This document shows, one piece after another, positions 7,338 to 15,641 of a stretch of DNA of 64,000 nt (position 1 is its first letter; every line of letters starts with the position of its first letter). Both the position numbers and the translations under genes were made by a program. The stretch is from an uncultured bacterium. Its GTDB lineage: Bacteria > Verrucomicrobiota > Lentisphaeria > Victivallales > UBA1829. The notes under the pieces were generated by a model. It saw only the letters and a program-made list of their open reading frames with translations, did not search any database and was not told where the DNA came from. The stretch spans positions 1-64,000 of the forward strand of contig CACZEK010000002.1 of assembly GCA_902780135.1 (NCBI GenBank), in the 5' to 3' direction.

Positions 7338-8336
7338 ATGAAAGACGCTGACCCCCGCCGAAGCGGCGACGGACATTCCCGTCCCGTTGCGGCCCTGGAC
7401 GAATCGCTCGCCGAACTGCGCGAGCTCCGCGATTCCACGCGAAAAAAAGCCCTGACCATATCCGGCGTCATCCTCGCGGCGACGCTCCTGCTGTCGCTCG
7501 GCGCGCTCGCCGTCGATGGCGACTTCCTGGCGTTCGTGCTGGTGCCCGGCGTCATTCTCGCCGTGGTCGCGTACACGCAGATGATGCGCGGCGTGAAGCT
7601 GAAGTACAAGAAGCTCGTGGTGCCGGCGCTCCTGAAAGAACTCGATCCCGGGCTGTCCTACAATCCGGAGGGCTGCATCCCGAAGGAGGAGTTCCGCCGT
7701 TCGAAGATCTTTTCCCACAGCATCGATTCCTACCATGGCGAGGATCTGGTCTACGGCTCGTACAAGGGCATCCCGGTCCGGTTCAGCGAACTCAAAGTGC
7801 AGGAGAAGCATTCCGACGGGAAGAACACGACGTACCACACGTTTTTCAACGGCGTCTTCATGGTCGCCGACTTCAACAAGGATTTCAAGTACAGCCACTG
7901 GGTGCTCCCGGACACCGCGGAGGCGGCGTTCGGGCAGGTCGTCGGCAATTTCCTCCAGAAACTCCGTCTGCCCGGTCACGGCCACATGACCCGCCTGGAG
8001 GACCCGGCGTTCGAAAAGAAATTCGTGGTGTACACGGAGGACGACGTGGAGGCGCGGTACATCCTGACGCCGAAACTCATGCGCACGATGCTGGCGCTGT
8101 CGGAACGCTTCCGCAGGGGCGTGTCGAAGATCGGGTTCGCGTTCATGAACTCGAACGTCTACATCGCGATCCCGATCGAAAGCGGACGCGACCTCTTCGA
8201 GATGCCGTCGCGCGGCGACCTGGGCGCGGAGACGGCGCGGCGGACGCTGGAGGAACTGAAGGAGATCCTGAGCGTGTTCGACGTGATGGAACTGGACCTG
8301 CGTCTTTGGAGCAAGGACAGGCCGTATCCGGTGTGA
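7338..8336 (+). CDS. DUF3137 membrane protein, partner of LemA
   Basis: 332-residue protein with two adjacent membrane helices (about residues 39-85, including ISGVILAATLLLSLGAL and FVLVPGVILAVVAY) and a large C-terminal domain. The motifs SYNPEGCIPKEEF, VYGSYKGIPVRFSELKV and TTYHTFFNGVFMVADFNK are typical of DUF3137. The N-terminal tail is charged. It lies 24 bp after lemA and shares its transcript. No enzymatic residues are recognisable. The function is unknown, and the LemA link is the only clue. Confidence 0.85.
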   Translation: MKDADPRRSGDGHSRPVAALDESLAELRELRDSTRKKALTISGVILAATLLLSLGALAVDGDFLAFVLVPGVILAVVAYTQMMRGVKLKYKKLVVPALLKELDPGLSYNPEGCIPKEEFRRSKIFSHSIDSYHGEDLVYGSYKGIPVRFSELKVQEKHSDGKNTTYHTFFNGVFMVADFNKDFKYSHWVLPDTAEAAFGQVVGNFLQKLRLPGHGHMTRLEDPAFEKKFVVYTEDDVEARYILTPKLMRTMLALSERFRRGVSKIGFAFMNSNVYIAIPIESGRDLFEMPSRGDLGAETARRTLEELKEILSVFDVMELDLRLWSKDRPYPV

Positions 8337-8415
8337 GCCGGACCCGGCGGATCGAGGCGGAAAACGCTTTTATCTTTTGAGGTGTCCGCGCACATCCTTT
8401 AGAAAATAAGGAAAG

Positions 8416-8438
8416 AAATGCGGAAAAAAGCATTTTTT
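8416..8438 (+). terminator. Rho-independent terminator after DUF3137
   Basis: AAATGC and GCATTT pair across an A-rich loop, and a T-run follows. Confidence 0.5.
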
Positions 8439-8452
8439 TATTTGTTCCGGGG

Positions 8453-8481
8453 TTGATTTTTGCGCTTGCGCGGTGTATGTT
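8453..8481 (+). promoter_or_regulatory. Promoter of the Na+/solute symporter
   Basis: TTGATT and TATGTT are 17 bp apart, about 60 bp before the ATG. Confidence 0.45.
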
Positions 8482-8543
8482 TTAGTCAAATTATTTTAAA
8501 CGCATTCTCCCAACATAACAAATAAAGAAAGGACCAGAAACAA

Positions 8544-10406
8544 ATGGTTAGCACTCTCAACTGGATTCTGGCTGCGCAGGCCGACATCGCCGAAGCGGTG
8601 AACTCCGCCGTGGAATCCGCCCCCGCCGAGGTCACTGAGGCCGTCGCGAACGCGACCTCCACCTCCGTGTCCCTCAACTGGCTCGACTGGGCCGTGATCA
8701 TCGGCTACTTCGCGATCATCGCCGGCGTGGCGATCTGGTCGTCCAGAGGCCAGAATACCTCCTCCGACTTCTTCCTCGGCGGCCGTAACATCGGCTGGTT
8801 CGCCATCGGCGGCAGCCTGTTCGCCAGCAACGTCGGTTCCGAGCACATCGTCGGTCTCGCCGGTTCCGGCGCGAACACCGGTCTCTCCCTCGCGCACTGG
8901 GAACTCCACGCATGGGTGCTCCTGATGCTCGGCTGGGTCTTCGTCCCGTACTACTACACTTCCAAGGTCTTCACGATGCCCGAATTCCTTGAGAAGCGCT
9001 TCAGCCCGACCGCCCGCTGGATCCTCTCCATCATCTCCCTCGCGGCCTACGTGCTGACGAAGGTGTCCGTCACGGTCTACGCCGGCGCCCTCGTGTTCAA
9101 CGTCCTCTTCCCGGACTTCCACCTCGGCGGCCTCGACGCCTTCTGGTGCGGCGCGCTCCTGACCATCATCCTGACCGGTATCTACTCCGTGTTCGGCGGT
9201 CTCCGCGCGGTCCTCTACACCGACGCCTGCCAGGCGATCATCCTGCTCCTCGGCTCCATCTTCATCCTCTACTTCGGCCTGTCCAAGCTCGACGGCGGCT
9301 GGAGCGGACTCCGTGACTTCACCGCCACGCACGCTTCCCAGTATGCCCTCTGGCACCCGCTGTCCGACAAGGATTTCCCGTGGCTCGCCATCTGCATCGC
9401 CTCCCCGATCATCGGTATCTGGTACTGGTGCACCGACCAGTACATCGTGCAGCGCACGCTGGCTGCCAAGAACCTCACGATCGCCCGCCGCGGCACGATC
9501 TGGGGCGCGGCCCTGAAAGTCATGCCCGTCATGATCTTCCTCATCCCCGGCCTCATCGGCGCAGCTCTTAACGCGCAGGGCGTCATTCACCTCCCGGTGA
9601 AGGGCACCGGCATCGACGGCGACAGAGTGTTCCCGACCCTCGTGACCCAGCTGCTTCCTCCGGGCCTCCGCGGTCTCGTTATCGCCGGCCTGCTCGCAGC
9701 CCTCATGAGCTCCCTCTCCTCCCTCTTCAACTCCTCCGCGGCACTCTTCACGGTTGACATCTATCAGAAGCTGAAAAAGAGCGCTTCCGAGAAGGAACTG
9801 GTCTTCGTCGGCAAGATCGCCACGACCGTGGTCGTCGTCTGCGGCCTCATCTGGATCCCGATCATGAAGCAGGTCGCCCAGGGCGGCGGCGGTCTCTACG
9901 ACTACCTGCAGAACGTCCAGAGCTTCCTCGCTCCCGCCATCACCGCCACGTTCCTGCTGGGCATCTTCTGGTCCCGCATCAACGCCAAGGGCGCCGTCTG
10001 GGGCCTCACCGTCGGCTTCATCCTCGGCATGGGCAAGCTCACCATCCAGACCTTCTTCGGCCCCGGCAAGCTTGAAAATCCCGCGATCCTCTACAAGATC
10101 GGCGAATTCAACGCCTACTACGCTTGCGGCGTCCTCTTCCTCGCCACCGTGATCGTCCTCGTCGTCGTCTCCCTGGCGACCAAGGCGCAGGATCCGGAAC
10201 AGATCAAAGGCCTCACCTTCTCCTCCATCAACAAGGAAGAAGTCCGCGCCTCCATCCACCCGGTCGACATCGTTACCACGCTCATCGTGGTCGCCATGAT
10301 CCTGACCATCTACCTCTACTTCTCCTTCTGGACCGTCGGCCACGAACCCGCGGCCATCCAGGCTGCTCAGGAAGCCGCCGATTCTGTCGGCCAGTTCCTG
10401 CAGTGA
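8544..10406 (+). CDS. Sodium:solute symporter (SSS/SLC5 family)
   Basis: 620-residue inner-membrane Na+-coupled symporter with about 14 helices. Family marks are SSDFFLGGRNIGWFAIGG near residues 72-89, SLFASNVGSEHIVGLAGSG and the VYAGALVFN region. It is closest in style to the vSGLT-like sugar symporters, so a sugar or sugar acid is likely, but the substrate cannot be read off. The first 50 residues are an Ala/Glu-rich extension before the first helix (LDWAVIIGYFAIIAGVAIW). Codon use is strongly biased to C-ending codons, suggesting high expression. It stands alone between a promoter and a strong terminator. Its nearest catabolic partners are the L-galactose-type operon 0.7 kb downstream on the other strand. 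Confidence 0.9.
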   Translation: MVSTLNWILAAQADIAEAVNSAVESAPAEVTEAVANATSTSVSLNWLDWAVIIGYFAIIAGVAIWSSRGQNTSSDFFLGGRNIGWFAIGGSLFASNVGSEHIVGLAGSGANTGLSLAHWELHAWVLLMLGWVFVPYYYTSKVFTMPEFLEKRFSPTARWILSIISLAAYVLTKVSVTVYAGALVFNVLFPDFHLGGLDAFWCGALLTIILTGIYSVFGGLRAVLYTDACQAIILLLGSIFILYFGLSKLDGGWSGLRDFTATHASQYALWHPLSDKDFPWLAICIASPIIGIWYWCTDQYIVQRTLAAKNLTIARRGTIWGAALKVMPVMIFLIPGLIGAALNAQGVIHLPVKGTGIDGDRVFPTLVTQLLPPGLRGLVIAGLLAALMSSLSSLFNSSAALFTVDIYQKLKKSASEKELVFVGKIATTVVVVCGLIWIPIMKQVAQGGGGLYDYLQNVQSFLAPAITATFLLGIFWSRINAKGAVWGLTVGFILGMGKLTIQTFFGPGKLENPAILYKIGEFNAYYACGVLFLATVIVLVVVSLATKAQDPEQIKGLTFSSINKEEVRASIHPVDIVTTLIVVAMILTIYLYFSFWTVGHEPAAIQAAQEAADSVGQFLQ

Positions 10407-10438
10407 TCTGGCAGAACCGAAAAGTATTTGGCTTGCCT

Positions 10439-10472
10439 CGCCGCCGTCCGGTTTTCCGGGCGGCGGCGTTTT
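10439..10472 (+). terminator. Strong terminator of the symporter gene
   Basis: A 13-bp GC-rich stem (CGCCGCCGTCCGG with its complement), a TTTT loop, then a T-run. Confidence 0.8.
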
Positions 10473-10522
10473 CATCTGCCCATTCCGCCTGTTTCCCGCT
10501 GAAAAACTTTTGTGTTTCCCTC

Positions 10523-10550
10523 TTGCTTTTTTCGAAAACCGGAATATAGT
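10523..10550 (+). promoter_or_regulatory. Promoter of the PEGA-like lipoprotein gene
   Basis: TTGCTT and TATAGT are 16 bp apart, 78 bp before the ATG. Confidence 0.5.
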
Positions 10551-10627
10551 ATTCGTACAAACGTTTTTCTCACCTTGGCTGTGCCCGGAATATGACAGGC
10601 ACAGCAATTTTACAGGAAAGGATGAAT

Positions 10628-11017
10628 ATGAAAAAATCCAAAGCTGCAAACCTCGTTATGGCATCTCTCGTCCTGGTGCTCTCCACGAATGGATGTTCCT
10701 TTTTCGCGCCGAAAACCGAGAATGTCGCGGTCAACACCGTGCCCGCCAGTGCGGAGGTGTATGTGAACAACGACTTCAAGGGAACCACTCCGTGCAGCGT
10801 CCCCGTATCCTGCAAGGGGGGAGAGATCATGGTCAAAAAAGCCGGATACGATACGCAGCTTCACAGGGTCGGACGGCATCTGGGGACATGCGGTGTCATG
10901 GACATCGTGGGCACAGTCATTTTCCTGGTTCCCGCCATCGGCCTGTTCTCCGCCGGAGCCTACACGCTTGACGAGCACACCATCAATGTCAATATGACAA
11001 AACAGTCCGGGAACTGA
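10628..11017 (+). CDS. PEGA-like lipoprotein
   Basis: 129-residue lipoprotein. It has a lysine-rich start, a hydrophobic run and the lipobox LSTNGC near residue 24, so the mature N-terminal Cys would be lipidated and anchored in the envelope. The middle region, VNTVPASAEVYVNNDFKGTT then PCSVPVSCKGGEIMVKKAGYD, fits a PEGA-type beta-sandwich. A hydrophobic GTVIFLVPAIGLFSAGAY segment near the end suggests a second membrane contact. The ATG at 10628 follows AGGAAAGG at good distance; an in-frame ATG at 10622 is the alternative. It is likely a structural envelope protein with no enzymatic motif. Confidence 0.75.
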   Translation: MKKSKAANLVMASLVLVLSTNGCSFFAPKTENVAVNTVPASAEVYVNNDFKGTTPCSVPVSCKGGEIMVKKAGYDTQLHRVGRHLGTCGVMDIVGTVIFLVPAIGLFSAGAYTLDEHTINVNMTKQSGN

Positions 11018-11048
11018 TTCCGGCAACGATTCCGGGTCAAGTATCCAT

Positions 11049-11087
11049 AAAAAAATGCTTCTCCTGAGCGGGGGAAGCATTTTTTTA
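11049..11087. terminator. Bidirectional terminator between lipoprotein and uxaA
   Basis: ATGCTTCTCC pairs with GGGGAAGCAT, flanked by A-runs on the left and T-runs on the right, so it can stop transcription from both convergent genes. Confidence 0.75.
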
Positions 11088-11107
11088 TGCCTGGATGAAT
11101 CGGATAA

Positions 11108-12460
11108 TCAGAGCGTTACGCCGTCCTTGAAGATGGCGATCTCCCGCGCGTCGTTCTTTTCGTTGTTCGTGATTATTTCGCCGGAAGCGGCATTCAGGAC
11201 GAACTCGACGAACGCGCCGGTGTCGGGCCGCCCCTGGGCGTCCCAGTCGATCCAGTGCGGCTTGGACTGCGCCAGACGGGTGTTTGTGGCAACCTTCACG
11301 GTCGGGACCACGGTGCCGAACGGCGTGCCGCGTCCGGTGGTGAACAGCACGAGCTGGCATCCGGCGGCGGCGAGCACGGACGACGCGACGAGGTCGTTGC
11401 CGGGCCCCGCGAGGAGATTGAGGCCGGGCGTCTTCAGGCGTTCGCCGTATTCGAGGACGTCGACGACCGGCGACGAGCCGCCCTTCTGGACGCATCCGAG
11501 GGACTTGTCCTCAAGCGTGGAGATGCCGCCCGCCTTGTTGCCCGGCGACGGGTTTTCGTCGATGGGCTGGCCGTGGCGTTCGTAGTAGCTCTTGAACCCG
11601 TTGATCATGGCGACGCATTTATCGAACACCTCGCGCGAGACGCAGCGGTTCATCAGGAGCGTTTCCGCGCCGAACATCTCCGGGACTTCGGTCAGGACGG
11701 TCGTGCCGCCCTGCGCCGCCAGCCAGTCGGAGAAACGCCCGACGAGCGGGTTCGCGGTGAGGCCGGAAAGACCGTCGGAGCCGCCGCATTTGAGGCCGAC
11801 GCGGAGCGCGGAGACGGGGATGTCGGTGCGGTCTTTGACGCGCGCGGCGTCGAGCTCGGCGAGGAGTTCCAGCCCGCGGGCGTATTCGTCGCCGTCGTCC
11901 TGCGCGCGCAGGAACCGGATGTTGAGCTTGGAAATGTCGCCGAGGCGTTCCCGGAAGCTGTCGAGCGTGTTGTTCTCGCACCCGAGCCCGACGATCAGCA
12001 CGCCGCCGGCGTTCGGGTGGTGCGCGAAAGCCGCCAGCAGGTTCGCCGTGCATTCGTGGTCGCCGCCGAGCTGGGAGCAGCCGTAGGGATGCGTGAGCGC
12101 GATGCCGCCGACGGCGTCCGCGAGACGCCGCGCGAGGTCGTTCACGCAGCCGACGGTCGGGATCACCCACAGGTCGTTGCGGACGCCCGCCTGTCCGTCG
12201 GGACGGAGGTATCCTTTGAACGTGCGCGTGGTCCTGACCGCAAGCGGTTTGAAATCGGGCTTGTAGGCGTATTCGAGGAGTCCGGCGAGGTTGGACGCCA
12301 GATTGTGCGTGTGGACGTGTTCGCCGGGCTCGATCCGGACTTTCGCGTGCCCGATGGGCATGCCGTACTTGATCACGTTTTCGCCCGGCGCGATGGGGCG
12401 GATGGCGTACTTGTGGCCGTCGTCGCGGACCTCCACGTTGTCGAGCGGATGGATGATCAT
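11108..12460 (-). CDS. uxaA: Altronate dehydratase (UxaA family)
   Basis: 450-residue iron-dependent sugar-acid dehydratase. An N-terminal SAF-like domain (about residues 5-80, containing GEHVHTHNL) is joined to the large UxaA catalytic part. Visible conserved stretches include PYGCSQLGGDHECT, VGLGCENN and GLKCGGSDGLSG, whose Cys residues probably bind metal. UxaA converts D-altronate to 2-keto-3-deoxy-D-gluconate (KDG); relatives act on L-fuconate or D-galactarate. The ATG at 12460 overlaps the uxaB stop in ATGA. It is the last gene of the operon, followed by a terminator. The UxaB partner upstream makes altronate the best substrate. KdgK and an Eda aldolase are not in the window. Confidence 0.88.
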   Translation of the reverse strand: MIIHPLDNVEVRDDGHKYAIRPIAPGENVIKYGMPIGHAKVRIEPGEHVHTHNLASNLAGLLEYAYKPDFKPLAVRTTRTFKGYLRPDGQAGVRNDLWVIPTVGCVNDLARRLADAVGGIALTHPYGCSQLGGDHECTANLLAAFAHHPNAGGVLIVGLGCENNTLDSFRERLGDISKLNIRFLRAQDDGDEYARGLELLAELDAARVKDRTDIPVSALRVGLKCGGSDGLSGLTANPLVGRFSDWLAAQGGTTVLTEVPEMFGAETLLMNRCVSREVFDKCVAMINGFKSYYERHGQPIDENPSPGNKAGGISTLEDKSLGCVQKGGSSPVVDVLEYGERLKTPGLNLLAGPGNDLVASSVLAAAGCQLVLFTTGRGTPFGTVVPTVKVATNTRLAQSKPHWIDWDAQGRPDTGAFVEFVLNAASGEIITNNEKNDAREIAIFKDGVTL

Positions 12461-13764
12461 GGCTGCTTGGTGACTCCCTGTTCCACGGCGGCGGCGAAGC
12501 CGGGGATGGAGTTCAGGTCCATGCCCCAGAAATCCGCCTTGCCGAGGATCGCCTTCACGTCGGGCTTCGAGGCGAAGAACGCCTTGACCTCCGGCGCGTC
12601 GTTGATCTCGCACGAACGGTAGAAGTCGATGAGGTACGCCATGGACTGCGTGAGGCAGGCGGGGAGTTTGCCGGTGAGCTTGAGATAGTCGAGGAGCGTC
12701 GGGAGGACGCGGACTTTCCACTTGGAGACGGAGTTCAGCGCGATGGAGAGGAGCCTGTGCTGGGCGTACGGGTTCGCGAAGCGTTCCAGCACGGATTCCG
12801 CGTAGGCTTTCTTTTCCGCCTCGGGCAGGTTCACGGTCGGCATGACCTCCTCGAAGAGGACGGTCCGCAGGAATTTGCCGAACTTCTCGTCGCGGACCAT
12901 CTCGTCCACGAACGTGAATCCCGCCATGTGAGCGCCGAGCACGCTGGCGGTGTGCGCGCCGTTCAGGAACCGCACCTTGCGCGTGCGGTACGGGGTCTGG
13001 TCGTCGGTGAAGAGGACGTTGAGCCCGGCCTTTTTCGCCGGGAGTTCCTTTTCGACCTCGGCGGGTCCTTCGATCACGAAGAAGAAGAACGGTTCGCCGC
13101 AGTCGAGGAGCTTGTCCTCGATTCCGAGCTTTTCGCAGTATTTCGCGGCGTCGGTGCGCGGATAGCCCGCCACGATGCGGTCGACGAGCGTGCTGCAGAA
13201 GATGCACTTGTCCTCGACGTAGCGGACGACTTCCGGATCGGAGATGTACTTCAGGACGCATTCGCGGAGCTTCTGCCCGTTGTGCTCGATGAGCTCGCAG
13301 GGGATGAAGATGAGCCCGCCGAGTCCGGCTTTCGCGCGGGCGGTGACGAGCTTCGCGACCTTCGAGGGGAACGTGTCGGCGCCGGGACGGTATTCGATGC
13401 CCGCCTCGGTCGTGTTCGAGAAGACGAAGCGCAGGTCGGGGTTCAGCGCGGCTTCGACGACCTTGTCCCACTCGGTGGCGGGGTTGAGGCAGCCCTTCAC
13501 GCAGTCGATCTGTTCGATCTGCTCGACCACCTGTCCGTCCTTCACGCCGCGCAGGATCACGTGGTAGAGACCGCCCTGGGCGTTGATGACGTCGCACATG
13601 CCCTGCGGGAGCGGCTGGACGATCTGCACGGCGGAGTCGAACACGCCGGCCTTGTTCATGCGGTCGACCATCCAGTCGACGAACGCGCGCAGGAAATTGC
13701 CCTCGCCGAACTGGAGGACGCGGACGGGGCGGGTCAGAGGTGTTTCACGGGTCAGCTGTTTCAT
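12457..13764 (-). CDS. uxaB: Tagaturonate reductase (altronate oxidoreductase)
   Basis: 435-residue member of the long-chain mannitol dehydrogenase family. The N-terminal NAD-binding start is VLQFGEGNFLRAFVDWMV (residues 14-31). The central GLIFIPCELIEHNGQKL and FLNGAHTASVLGAH stretches carry the catalytic Lys/Asn/His surroundings typical of tagaturonate and fructuronate reductases. It reduces D-tagaturonate to D-altronate with NADH in the cytoplasm. The length is somewhat under the E. coli enzyme (483). It overlaps uxaA by 4 bp and begins 14 bp after the alcohol dehydrogenase gene. UxaC, the isomerase that would feed it from D-galacturonate, is not here, but an L-galactonate dehydrogenase-like gene is, which suggests a different source of tagaturonate. 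Confidence 0.9.
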   Translation of the reverse strand: MKQLTRETPLTRPVRVLQFGEGNFLRAFVDWMVDRMNKAGVFDSAVQIVQPLPQGMCDVINAQGGLYHVILRGVKDGQVVEQIEQIDCVKGCLNPATEWDKVVEAALNPDLRFVFSNTTEAGIEYRPGADTFPSKVAKLVTARAKAGLGGLIFIPCELIEHNGQKLRECVLKYISDPEVVRYVEDKCIFCSTLVDRIVAGYPRTDAAKYCEKLGIEDKLLDCGEPFFFFVIEGPAEVEKELPAKKAGLNVLFTDDQTPYRTRKVRFLNGAHTASVLGAHMAGFTFVDEMVRDEKFGKFLRTVLFEEVMPTVNLPEAEKKAYAESVLERFANPYAQHRLLSIALNSVSKWKVRVLPTLLDYLKLTGKLPACLTQSMAYLIDFYRSCEINDAPEVKAFFASKPDVKAILGKADFWGMDLNSIPGFAAAVEQGVTKQP

Positions 13765-13778
13765 ATCATGTGCTCCTT

Positions 13779-14801
13779 TCAGTCAAGCGAGACGAGGTAA
13801 CGGCAGACTTTCGCGGGTGCTTCGTGCCAGTCCTGGAGCGCCCGTCCCGCCTGGTCGAAGCCGTAGACGCGGGAGATCATCCTGCTGACCGGGAAGAGCC
13901 CGCGGGCGGCGAAGTCGATCACGCGGCGGAAGTTGCAGGGCATGGCGTTGCGGGAGCCGCGGATGTCGAGCTCCTTCTGCACGAAGAGCTTGGTCTCGTA
14001 TTCGACGGGCGCCTTCGCGTAGCCGATGTAGGTGACGCTTCCGGCGAACGCGACTTCGTCGACGGCTGCGCGGAAGGTCTGCGGGAGCCCGACCGCCTCG
14101 ATCACGACGTTCGGGCCGCGTCCTCCGGTGAGGTCGGCGAGCGCCTGGTGGAGATCGGTCTTCGAGGAGTCGATCGTGTCGGTCGCGCCGAACTCGCGGG
14201 CGAGCGCGAGCTTTTCGGGGTCGACGTCGATCGCGATCATCTTGCGGACGCCCTTGCGGGCAAGCCCGAGCACCGCGCCGAGTCCGACGGCTCCGCAGCC
14301 GATCACGGCGGCGATGCTGTCCTCGGTCGCGCCGGAACGGTCTGAGGCGTGTCCGCCGACGGTCAGCGGCTCGATGAGGGCGATCTCCTCCTGCTTCATG
14401 CCGTCGGCGTCGAAGAGCTTGGTCCAGGGCACGACGATATGCTTCGTGAGCGCGCCGTCGCGCTGCACGCCGAGGGTCTGGTTGAACTGGCAGCAGTTGG
14501 GGCGTTCGGCGAGGCAGCTGGGGCAGACGCCGCAGTTGGTGTACGGGGAGACGGTCACTTTCTGCCCGACGCGCCAGCAGTCCGGGACGCCGGGTCCTTT
14601 CGCCTCGATGACCGCGCTGATCTCGTGGCCGGGGATGCGGGGCAGGGTGATGAGCGGATTTTTGCCGCGGAAGGTGTTGAGGTCGCTGCCGCAGAGGCCG
14701 ACGAACTTGACGGCGAGCAGGACGCTGCCGGGCGTGAGTTCGGGTTCGGGGATGTCCCGATAGCCGGTCTGGAACGGCGCGGTGATGGAGAATGCACGCA
14801 T
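13779..14801 (-). CDS. Zinc-dependent sugar-acid dehydrogenase, LgoD-like (L-galactonate 5-dehydrogenase)
   Basis: 340-residue medium-chain zinc alcohol dehydrogenase. The catalytic zinc ligands lie in GLCGSD (Cys near residue 37) and PGHE (His-Glu). The structural zinc site is CGVCPSCLAERPNC, and the NAD site is IGCGAVGLGAVLG. From memory of E. coli LgoD (YjjN), the spacing and the C-terminal GSRNAMPCNF region are alike; that family oxidises L-galactonate to D-tagaturonate. The next gene is uxaB, which consumes tagaturonate, supporting this assignment. Sorbitol or L-threonine-type dehydrogenases share the fold and remain possible. It lies 6 bp after the lactonase gene in the operon. Confidence 0.8.
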   Translation of the reverse strand: MRAFSITAPFQTGYRDIPEPELTPGSVLLAVKFVGLCGSDLNTFRGKNPLITLPRIPGHEISAVIEAKGPGVPDCWRVGQKVTVSPYTNCGVCPSCLAERPNCCQFNQTLGVQRDGALTKHIVVPWTKLFDADGMKQEEIALIEPLTVGGHASDRSGATEDSIAAVIGCGAVGLGAVLGLARKGVRKMIAIDVDPEKLALAREFGATDTIDSSKTDLHQALADLTGGRGPNVVIEAVGLPQTFRAAVDEVAFAGSVTYIGYAKAPVEYETKLFVQKELDIRGSRNAMPCNFRRVIDFAARGLFPVSRMISRVYGFDQAGRALQDWHEAPAKVCRYLVSLD

Positions 14802-14807
14802 GATGAA

Positions 14808-15641
14808 TTAACCTCCGAAATATGCTTTCCGGGCGGTTTCGCCCGTGATTTGAGCTTGTTCGTGTTCGCTGAGATGCGAGATGAATTCCCCGACGAGGCT
14901 GTGCCAGGCGGAGTAGGCGGCGGCGCAGGTGCAGACGGGCCAGTCGGACCCGAACATGACGCGCGCGGGCCCGAAGGCATCCAGCACGGTCTCGACGTAG
15001 GGACGGAGCTGGTCCGGCGTCCAGTTGTGGATGTCGGCTTCGGTCACGAGGCCGGAGAGCTTGCAGTAGACGTTCGGGAACGCCGCGAGCCTGCGGAGAT
15101 TGTCCGCCCACGGCTGCATCTCCCCGGCGGCGATCTTCGGCTTCGCGATGTGGTCGAGCACGAAGACCTGTTCCGGCGAGTGGTTCTTCACAAATTCGAT
15201 GGCGTAGGGCAGGTGGCGTTCGAAGATGAGGATGTCGTACGCGAGGCCCGCGGAGAGCAGGCGGTCGATGCCCCGGTTGAACGCCTCGCCGAGGATGAAC
15301 CGGTCGTCCGGCTCGTCCTGCACCACGTGGCGGACCGCGCGGAGCTTCGGGTTCGCGGCGAACTTTTCGAGCAGGGCGGGGAAGTCCGGCGAGGCGATGG
15401 GGAGCCAGCCGACGACGCCCGCGATGAAGTCGTTTTCCTCCGCGAGCTTCAGGAGCCATTCGGTCTCCTCCACGCACTGGCGCGCCTGCACGGAGACCAC
15501 GCGGTCGATCCCGGCGCGGTCGAGTTCGGGCTTGAGGTCGGCGGGGAGGAAATCGCGCCGGAGCGCCGCCATGTCGTCGGAGATCCAGCCGTAGTCCCGC
15601 GTGTTGTAGTGCCAGAAATGATGGTGCGCGTCAATTTTCAT
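14808..15641 (-). CDS. Amidohydrolase-family sugar lactonase (fuconolactonase-like)
   Basis: 277-residue TIM-barrel amidohydrolase of the L-fucono/L-rhamnono-1,4-lactonase group. The start MKIDAHHHFWHY has the metal-binding HxH. The LDHIAKPKI stretch near residue 165 supplies the next His, and the barrel ends with MFGSDWPVC, whose Asp is catalytic. It should open an aldono-lactone to the free acid. The ATG at 15641 is placed at the conserved MKIDAHHH and overlaps the end of the aldose dehydrogenase gene by 11 bp. That coupling links lactone formation to lactone hydrolysis. L-galactono-, L-fucono- and L-rhamnono-lactones are all plausible. Confidence 0.82.
   Translation of the reverse strand: MKIDAHHHFWHYNTRDYGWISDDMAALRRDFLPADLKPELDRAGIDRVVSVQARQCVEETEWLLKLAEENDFIAGVVGWLPIASPDFPALLEKFAANPKLRAVRHVVQDEPDDRFILGEAFNRGIDRLLSAGLAYDILIFERHLPYAIEFVKNHSPEQVFVLDHIAKPKIAAGEMQPWADNLRRLAAFPNVYCKLSGLVTEADIHNWTPDQLRPYVETVLDAFGPARVMFGSDWPVCTCAAAYSAWHSLVGEFISHLSEHEQAQITGETARKAYFGG

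Noticed and set aside
8496..10649. A minus-strand open frame of about 700 codons opposite the symporter
   Set aside because: Asp/Glu/Gly-rich shadow; the plus strand has all symporter helices and a promoter and terminator.
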